Below are positions 50,501-60,700 of a stretch of DNA of 64,000 bases, piece by piece. The translations under genes and the position numbers were made by a program. This DNA comes from Phoebastria nigripes (lineage: Eukaryota > Chordata > Aves > Procellariiformes > Diomedeidae). The DNA is taken from positions 433,051-497,050 of the forward strand of contig JAYKAV010002508.1 of NCBI GenBank assembly GCA_035582835.1, given 5' to 3'. The notes below the pieces were generated by a model. The model saw nothing but the letters and a program-made list of their open reading frames with translations. It made no database searches and was not told where the DNA came from. Positions within the stretch are counted from its first letter, which is position 1. The number at the start of each line of letters is the position of its first letter.

Positions 50501-53500
50501 ATGTCCAAACATACCCTGTCCTTCTGATCCTCTTAACATCATGGCTACAACATCAGTGCCACTGTGTAACTGGTAATACCTAACCATATCCGGATAAAAC
50601 GTACTCCTTCAGTGTACAAGTGGGATTTTTTTTGTTGTTGTTTCCTAATGCATCCGTCATTCTGATATCAAATACTAATCTTGTTTTCATTATGATTCTT
50701 CCTACTTAGCTTTATATGGGGAAGATTAAATTTATTTGCTTATTCTTATCCAGAAAATGCTTATGGCCATGACTTACTAAAAGTTGGAAGGTCAGTTACT
50801 GGATTTCTGTTATATTTTCAAGCTAGTTTTCCAATGACAGCTCTTACGGTCTGCTCTTGTCAACAGCCAGACAAGATGTCTGTAGCCAGATGTCTGTAGT
50901 GTATTTATGCACTCTATATTTCATCTGTTCCTTTCTTTTTATGAGCATGGACATGTAGTAACACTAAACACTTCTAATTTCAAAAATCTCTTACAAGCAG
51001 TTTATTTCTTGCTTTTGCCTAACTTGGTTGGAGAGGACATACGTTTCTTCTTTTCAAACTCCCTATTGGAGCTGCCTTGTCAATTTATGTCAATATCCTA
51101 GTGATGTCCTATTTCCATGGCTTTCAAGTTTTCATAGCTCCTTGAGAAAAGGAACAGCTTTGAGGCAATATTCTGTGCATCATGGATCTGGCTCTTTGCA
51201 TCTCTTCATTTCCCTTCACTCTAGAGCTATGATATAGGAGGATTGCTGCCTCTTCCAACATTTGGGTCTGCTATATTTAGACTGAGGTAAAAAGTCTGGT
51301 TAACTGCATCTAGAGTGATTCTGAGAGCTTTATCCCACAGTTCCCAGATCTGGGAGCAGGATGTGGAGGTACTCCGGTGGGACCTGCCTTTAGCAAGTAT
51401 TCTCTATTTGCTTAACCTCTGTGCTTCACCTTATACATCAAGTACTAATGCTAGCCGGTTGAAGATTTACTTGCTGTTTAGGAATGGATAACCTTAGTCT
51501 GCTCCTTTTGTGTCTTAGTTTGGTCTTTGACTTTTATCAACAGCTCCCTCAAGCCTGCTGTCCTCTGACCTATCCAGATGTCTCTGAAATAGCCCGTCAG
51601 GAGTCTTGACGTGGGAAATTTTGCGAAGGGAGATTAGAGAAAATGGATCTGTAATGAGAAAAAATAACATTAACTATGGTTTGACACTGCTAACTTTTAG
51701 CTTATATCACATGCTCTCTCCTGTTTTTTGTTGTAGGCCCTGGCATTTCTGTGTTAGCTGCAGCACCATCTGTGTTGCAGCAGCACCGCCAAGTTCATCA
51801 TGCGGTGATCCCTCATGGAAGAAGTGGACGATCCTCTGTTAGTGGCATTGTGGCCACTGTCTTTGGGGCTACAGGTTTCCTAGGACGATATGTTGTCAAC
51901 CGTTTAGGTAATGTTCCCCAGGAGTACTAATTAAAAAAAAAAAAATTTAAGTGTTTAATGAAACTAGTTTTTCTTCAGGTTGCAGGATAATCTAGAAATC
52001 TCTGGCATTTTGGATCCTAAAAGTGTTTTGTGTGATACTTTCATAGTGTTTGGTCTGCTACAGTGCCAAGATGTGACAATTAGTAAAAACTGTTTTAATC
52101 TAGGAAATTTAGAAGCTTTTGAAGATCGTTAAAGTCATTAAAGTAAGTCATTCTCCTTCAAGTACTGTTTTTCAGTCTGTAAAATGCAGATCTGAGGAGA
52201 GGTACAGCACATATTTGATTCTTCTGGTTTTGGCCTTATTAGGATATTTTACTAAAATGTTTGCCGGAATTTGATTGGAAGTCTTTAAAATTGCCCTTTT
52301 TAATTTAAGTTTTAGAAAATAGCTCTTGCTTTTTTTTTTCCCCTTCTCCTTTCCATGCAACTTAAAAAATGCAAATATCCTTAGATGTGACACATTTTTA
52401 GGTATTGTACTATGTTTATAGCACACTGTGATTTTTTTGTTGTTTGTTAACAAGCTCCTTGCAAGCTTCTATATTTTGTCGTACAAGCCCAAATACTCAA
52501 GTGTGTCCCTGCTTAAGAATTCCAATGATGTATGTTCAAGAACTTACTTCTTTTCTACTTTTAGCTTTGCAGATAACTATTCAAGATTATATGTATTTGT
52601 TGTGCTTTAATACCAGGGAAAAAAGGAAGTTTTGTATATTCAGAAGTTCATCTACTTAAAGTTATGTAGTAGTTTGAGATAAATGAAGCTTTTATGTTTT
52701 TTTGTTTTTTGGTTTTTTTTGAACGGTTAGGTCGCATTGGATCTCAAGTAATCATACCCTATCGGTGTGATCAGTATGACCTCATGTATCTGCGGCCAAT
52801 GGGTGACCTGGGGCAACTTCTCTTCTTAGTAAGTCTTTTGCTTTGGCTTTAGATCAAATACAATACCATTGCTATACAAGGAAGTCTGTTAATCATTCTC
52901 AAAGTCAGAACTCCAGCTATTGTTTAGCCTCTAAATGGAAATGGTGTGAAAGAGCTTTCTTTGATTATGCCTATTTACACATTATCTCATCTTTTTCCCG
53001 TTTGATGCTCTGGTTGCAGGAGTGGGACTGTAAGGACAAAGACTCTATCCGAAGAGCCGTGGAACACAGCAATGTGGTCATTAATCTTGTTGGAAAGGAA
53101 TGGGAAACAAAGTAATTTTCCTTTTTTTTTTTTTTTTTTCCTATATAGATAGATTTGCACCAGGTATTGGACGTTGTAGCCACGTTTTACAGCATGTGTA
53201 CAGTATGCAGTGACACTGACATTATTCTTGGCTTCTATGAAAAGGCAAAACTGAAATTTTGAATATAAAAGTTCTTCCATTTCTTTAAATGGTTAACTAG
53301 AGTCCTGGTTATGATCTGCTTTTGAAAAGTGCATTCTTTCTATAATTTTCTAGTGTACAGCTTTTGTTCTGTCAGAGAGTTCAATGTGCTGCTTTCATAC
53401 ACCTTATGGATGTTTCATGGGTGCCTTCCTATAGCTGACAGAGGCTTACCAGTTTCTGTGAGCTCATATTTACATTATTACAGAAGTGGGCTTTCGTCCT

Positions 53501-56500
53501 GTCACTTCGGCGCGGTGATGAATTCTAGCCTACTAGAATAAGCTATGATCAAGCTTTTCCTATAAATGTTAATAAACAGGAATAACTAATGGAGAGTCCC
53601 TAAGATTATGATTAATAACATCATTCCTTAATAGAATTTTGGCACAGACACTATTAGCTATGTAAGTATTTTTTTGTAATATTTTTTAAAAACAGTTCCT
53701 TTTTGAAATCCATTTTAAAAAATCCCATATTTATTTTAGGTTAAAAATACCTGTAATAACCTCAATTTTTTTTTTTGCATGCGTGCAATTATGTCCACTT
53801 TATTTAAAGCCTTGTGCAGAACTGCCAGGCAAAAACTCATTAGTTGTGTGATTTGCCTTTATATGGTACCTAATTTTGCTATCGTAGTAGACGGAAACAA
53901 ATGTAGATATCAGTTTCATCTAAGTTTACAAGCCTAATGCCTTTGTTGCTCTTTTTTTGTGAACAGCCATTTGGTGTTCAAATTGTAGAATTAGTGGTCA
54001 AATTTTATTAATAGAATAGAATTAGTAGTCTCAAATTGTACAATTATTTTTCCTAAAATAGGTGCTTGCCAACAGACACACTATTTCAGCTGTTTCTTGT
54101 CTAGTCAAATATCATACATAACTTCTGGGAAACACTGATTTCGCATTGAAATTCGTAGAAGTACTTTCTTTTTCTAATAGTCACTTAGCTCCTCGTCCCA
54201 CTGTTGGAGTCTATAACATAGTTTATTTGGGGAAAAGCCCACCAAATCTAAATTAACTTCGGTCTTGTGCATCTGACAAGGTTTTTGATTCTTTTTATGT
54301 CTTCTTCAGACTTTGAGATATAGGTTAAAATGTATAAACCAACCTGTCAGGATTGTTTTGCACTGTTACTAAATTGTGAGCGTAAAAGTTCAAGNGCTTG
54401 TTGCTGTCAAAACAAAAGAAACTTCTTTGTAATGTGGGAGTGAGGAAAGAAAAGCAAGTCTGTACAGTTGGCCCAAGGACAGTGTAATCTCTATTTATCT
54501 TTCAGATATATATTTCATGTGTACTTCCCCCTTTAAAATTTCTGGACTGGTGTAAAAAGTATGATTTATATAAGGGAGGGTTTCTTTGTTATTGAAAGGA
54601 AGTGTGATGACAACAGCAAAAAGTTTCATTCTAGTTAAAACCCCCCCAACCTTGTCACTCTGGTCAGTTTCAACAGATTCAAAAGCAGAGGAGTCTTGGT
54701 ACATGTTAAAGACTTTTGGACGTTCCAAAACTTACCACTGTATTGCACAAATGTTCTTATCATGTATTTTATACATGTTGGTATCAATGGTGGTTCTGGA
54801 ACCCTGAGATAAAATTCTATGGTCTGTTAAACACGAGGTCAGACTAACCATTGTAATCATCCCAAAATCTATGAAAAACTTAAGCGGGGGGGGGGAAAGT
54901 AAGATTAGAAATAGAGATCAGTCAAAAAAAGTAAAGCCTGACATTAAATACTTTCCTCCTTGCCTAGTATTAGTGTACGGTCTCATCTGTGTATACTATG
55001 TTGTTTGAAAACTCCATAGTTACAGGAGAGATGTTGTTCGTTCTTGTGTGTTTCTAAAATCTATTTTTGTGAGTAGAACAGGAGTGATCGTTCCCAAGAT
55101 CAGATTAGTTATTGAAGGGTCAAAAATAACTTTTTATTTTTAAGGCTTTCTTTAGACTCCAGTGGGATCTGAAGAGCTGTGGGAGTAGATAAGGACAGAG
55201 AGAGAGGCATTTGGACAAGATGTTTGTTACCCAGAGCAAATGGAATAGATGGAGCGGGGTGCTTACAAGAACAATATAAAGACATGAGAAGCCAATTCTC
55301 TTTCTTGCAGTCTTGGGATAGTTGGAAAGAATTTTGGGATTGTTGCCAGCCTATAGTGTCAGTTCTGCTTGGAGACAGAGCTTCTGTGTTGTTCTTGATC
55401 AGATGCCAAACTAGATTACAGTTGAACCCCCTAATTTAGGCCCCTTGAATGCCATGAAGTGAGTGGAGTTGTTCTTCTTTCTGCATGCTTCTCCTTGAAG
55501 GCCCTTACAGCTGCTATGAAATGGTTCTAACTGTTCTGTCAATGTAAAATTTTCCATTTGCATAAGCACCTGTGTGTTCTTTAGTCTGTTTTTGTCCACT
55601 TCCCCAATGCCTAGTATCTGCCCTAACTTAGGCTGCTCAGAATTTTTGAGGTCCTTTGTAGTGTAATTGAATGCATCAAATCAAGTCAAATTTTGAACAG
55701 GTATTGTAGAAAGATGGTTTTGCTCAGATTTCAAGATGCAGCACTTTTATTAGAGGAAAAAAAAAATTGTTTTCATTGGGAAGAGTTTTCTATTTGTCAC
55801 AGACAAGTGGGCAAGAGGATTTTTCATACTGATTTAATCTTAGCAGGTGAAAAAGCAGACAGTACTAAAGCTGTAATTGAACCTTACTGTTGCATTTCAC
55901 TTGCCTCTAGTTTTTATTATATGAAGAGTCCCTCATGAAAGGAAACTTTGTTTCTAACAGAGCNTCAAGATAGGTTTTTGAAATATATTCAAGTAATACA
56001 TAATGATTGGTGTTCGGTTGGTAGGCAGCCACTGTTGATTGCTCTTAAAATAAAATTTGTTTTTTGCTTTGTTTTAGAAACTTCAGTTTTGAAGATGAAT
56101 TTGTAAATATTCCTAAAAGTATTGCACAGATAACTAGGGAAGCTGGTGTGGAAACACTCATTCATATCTCTCACCTGAATGCTAGCATGAAGAGTCCTTC
56201 CAAATACCTCAGGAGTAAAGTAAGTCTGGAATCCTTTTGAATATCTTTTCAGAGAGCCTACTTTTTTTTTGTTGGTGGTGTTTTTTTTTCCCCCAACTGG
56301 GTCTGTTTGAAGGAAATTAGTGCATGAATTTACTATGGAATGTTTTCTGCAGCTGAGGAATTTTTGAGTTACTGTGCTTATTGGAGCTAGAAATCCTCCG
56401 TAGTACTTCATGTGCTTTGAAGGAAAATAGATCTTCTATTCCTGAAAACTCTTCCTTTCTTCTATCCTTGAATATCTTTGCATCTAAAATTACTGTCATT

Positions 56501-57709
56501 AAGAAAGAGGAACTAGTTTGATGGTTTGGGATCCGATATCAGGCCTAACATCTAAGGCTGGAATGACCTAGCAAAGTAAGTAGTTGATGCCAAAATGAAT
56601 GCTGCAAGGACAGATGAGTATCACAATTACAGGCCCTTGGAGTGGGATTGTTACCTGCTCTTGTACAAAAAAAAAAAGTCTGGTTTTGGTGTCTTATTAT
56701 TTTTTTCCTTATTAGGAGGTATAATTTTCTATTACTGAGTTTCTCTTTTTAATATAGCTATTGTCCCAGTTTCAGCTATTTTTGTTTTATTTGAGCTCAC
56801 TGTACTCTGCCTTGTATTTAGTATAAAAATTTTTTAAAACCAGGGTTAAAATTTGGTAGCTCTTAATGTGTAACAACTCTATAGGATAGTTAGGCCTTAC
56901 TGTATTGGCCAGTCCCATGTGGAAAGTAGATAGCTGCCACTGAAATTTNTAACTGTACTTAAGCAGTTCTTGGAGTGTTCTGATAATGTAGTAGGGGGTT
57001 ATGTAAACGTTCTGTTTTCTTCCAAGCTTGGTCTGAGATAAGCAAGAGAAGTACTTAAGTTAGGCTAATTCCCTTTTGAACTTTGTCACTTTAAATTTGT
57101 GTCACTTCACTAGTGAGACTGTATTGTATCTCAAATAGAAGAAATGACCTACATGTTTATGGGACTTTTGGGATGTTCTGCGAGACCTTTATTTTAGCAT
57201 AGCATCTCAAAGATCAAATGTCTCAGATATAAATAATTTTTGTGCTACTGATGGTGTCATTTCTTTCAGNGCTGTAGTCAGGATGCGTTAAGTTCTGAAA
57301 AGGCATCCTCTTCTGGTCTGTTCAGAATGGATCTAATTAATGCGTTCATTTTAATTGAATGATAGGCTGTTGGAGAGAAAGCAGTGAGGGAAGAATTTCC
57401 AGATGCTATAATTTTGAAGCCCTCTGAGATGTTTGGGAGAGAGGACCGGTTTCTCAATCATTATGCAAGTATGTACTCTTGAAATAATAAAACCATATAT
57501 GATTTTTATACCTGTCTAGAGAACAGAGGGAAAATGTGATTTGCTTTTGAAAAGCAGAGAGGTATGTTTCTATTAGAAATGTACTGTATTTTGTTAGCTG
57601 AAGATGTGTAATGGGAAACGTAATAAATTTTCATCTCATGACTGAATTCTTTCTGAATCTAGTTAGACTTTGCTTTTTTTTTTTTTTTTTTTTTGGGGGG
57701 GGTGTGTTG

Positions 57710-57741
<32 letters not shown>

Positions 57742-60700
57742 TTGTTCTGAGCTAAGGTCTGGTCATCTTAACCCTCAAAGTAGTTTACCCTGAAAGTAGT
57801 TTTTCAAGCACGCATTTGGTAATGTGTGAATGTAAAAATCAACCTGAGTTGGTCTGGACTCAGAAGCAACAGTAATGACTCTGACGTATCGCCAACAAAA
57901 TTGCTAGACAGGATAGAGTGGAATCTGTTTCTGTCTTGCAAAGTTGAGATATCTCTGAACCACTCTAAGTAAACAGTAAATACAGCCTTCCCATCGTTGT
58001 TAATAAGAAAACTAAATGTGCGTTGAAAACAGTGCTACTAGAATTGGGTGGTAATTCTTCCCCATTCTATGTTTTTTTTTTTTTTTAAAGTTAAGTCACT
58101 TTTCAGAAGAGATCCACGCTCAGTGCAGTGCAAAACGTATTGGTTATTCGCTTACTGAAAGGATTCACAGATTTTATTCTCAAGTTATGTATGTGTCTTT
58201 CTATCAGACATGCGCTGGTTTGGTGGTGTACCTCTTATTTCTCTGGGCAAAAAAACAGTGAAGCAACCAGTATATGTAAGTTTTCAATAAAACAAGACAA
58301 TCCCAAATCCTCTGTGTGTGTGTTGGGTTTTTTCTTTTCCCCCTGTAAATCACTTCTGAAAGAGGAGTGTGTGCATGCATCCCTGTTTTCTGTTGGTAAT
58401 TGTCTGAATTTGTTTCTCACAGGTGGTTGATGTAGCAAAGGCAATTATTAATGCAATTAAGGATCCTGATGCTAAAGGAAAAACATACGCCTTGGCTGGG
58501 TAGGTTACTTTTCTGATTTTAATTAACTGAAGTACTTCTTTTTGGTGTCATTTTTTGGCATGCTGCACAGTACATTTAATTTCTCCATCCATGCACACAG
58601 TTTGAGCTGCAATAAATTCCACCTCCTTTTTGGGAGGAAAAATGACTCAAGCTGTTATTGTGAGTACTCTGGAAATCCTAGTTTGGGCCCCATTGCATTT
58701 AATGTTATGTATATGCACACAAAGAAATAGGCAGTCTTAGGAAACGTGCTAGACAATATAGATTTGGAGAAAATTCTGCTAAAGCTGTGTGGAAACCACC
58801 TGGAATTAGAATGGATAGAGACAGTGGATCTCTTGGAATATTTTGTGTACAAAAGCTCCAAGTCAGAATAGGTCGTTAGCATCAAGAATAAACAATGTGG
58901 CAAATGCCAAGGTAATGGATCCATGTTTTGATACTGTATCCATGTTTTGATACTGTAACATAGCACTGGAACTAGTCTTTATCCAATATATGTGGTAAAA
59001 GGAACATTAGACTCATTGATAAAGAAAACAGTCAAGATACAAACAATGCTGAACAGCTCTCTTTTTTTCTATTGCATGCATATCTCTGTCTTCCCCCTTT
59101 ATACACTGAAAATGTGCATAGCATCTGGATTTTGCAAAAGGCTTCTCTGAGATTACATTGTTTTTTCCATGTTCATTTTGTGACTCTGTTGCAGTGACAG
59201 CTCTTTATTACCGTAGTGCAGACTTTGTTGCTGGTTCATCTCTTACTCGTGTGTTGTCACTTTCTTCAGTGCTGTAACTGAGCTGTTGAGGAAGATGTTA
59301 CCCTGGCAGCTAGGCTAGGTGTGCTGTATGCTGGTGTTCTGGAAAAGGTAGCATGCAGGTCTTCAGCTTCTGTTGGATCATGCTGAGGAACTTCTGCTCA
59401 AAAACTAGCAAAATAACAGAAACAGGCTAATAAGGTCTGAAAGGACTACTAACAGCAATAATAAGGTTATTAAGTAACTTGAAGTTGCTTTCAAATCATT
59501 GGGATGATACGAAGTGTCACACTAAAGAACAAGTGGAAACATGCTAGACAGCCATTCAAAACCACTTTTTTATCAGAGAATAGATATGTAGGTGTCAGAT
59601 GGACACAACTAATGCAAAACCACAAAATGTGATGAAATTAACCCTTTGAGTGACTATTTTATCTCTTGGGGGCAAACTTGAAGTTGGGTCAATATGTATC
59701 AAAGCTGCCTGCCACAAAAGGAAGGAGAGGCGTGTGTTTTTAGGTTCATCGCTGTCTGAGAAGCAACTGCTCCAACTGCAGGAGAAATTGAGAATTGCAC
59801 ACTAAATAGAACACTATTTGCAGCCAAATGGAAGGGCAATTGGCTAAACTTTGAATGTGTTCTTACNGTTTCAAAGTCTCATTTTTTTGGCAATTTACGG
59901 AAGGCCAGGAGTTCAGTGCCCAGGTTTCACAGGCAGGAATTCAAGCAAGGATGCCAGGCTCTCACTGCAAGGAATACAGTTTCAGGCACATAACAATGGC
60001 TGAAAAGGCTTTGAATAAATGATGGTCTAAGCCGAAGATCCAGATCAGTGTTGGAAAACCAAACGAACTCTGCAGCATAACCGTTGACTAAAGCTGTATG
60101 AGACGCTTTTTAATTTTTTTAAAAGGAGTTACCAGTTTGAGTTTAAAATACTAATTTTGTAAAAGAGCATTCTNTTTCTGTGTTCTTGTTGGTTTGTGTG
60201 TGTTTGTGGTTTTTTTTGGTTTGGGTTTTTTTTTCCCTTCTTACTATATGGTGGAATAGAGTTTTAACTATGACAGCTAGTGGTGTGTCATTGCTATTTC
60301 CAAATGATTGAAGATTCGGTATGTTTTTTTTACCTGTTCCTCTCTTTCTCCCATGGCATTGGTTTTGCTTCATCCATTCATTAAATCTTCTGTCTTGAAT
60401 GCTAATGCTCTGTAGAGCTTGCTGTCTGCTAATATTGTGGTTAATGTAATGACACTTCAATGTGATTCTATTCTTGGTGAAGTTGTATTGTTAATGTTTG
60501 GAATTTGTAAAGGAACAAACAGTATTTACCTTTATTTTCACATTTTTAAGTTTGGCTATACTGTACATCCTTACATGGTTCTTGCATATCAGGATAAAAG
60601 TGAAATTCGCTTATACTACCTTTGGATAGGCATGAGGATGTTAAAGTGTAAGGACAAAAAATTTGGTAAAAAAAACCGCTAATAACTAATGAAAATGAAG

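Noticed and set aside
53112..53160. Poly-T after NDUFA9 exon 4 as a retro-element tail
   Set aside because: No element body or target duplication beside it; a simple intronic T tract explains it.
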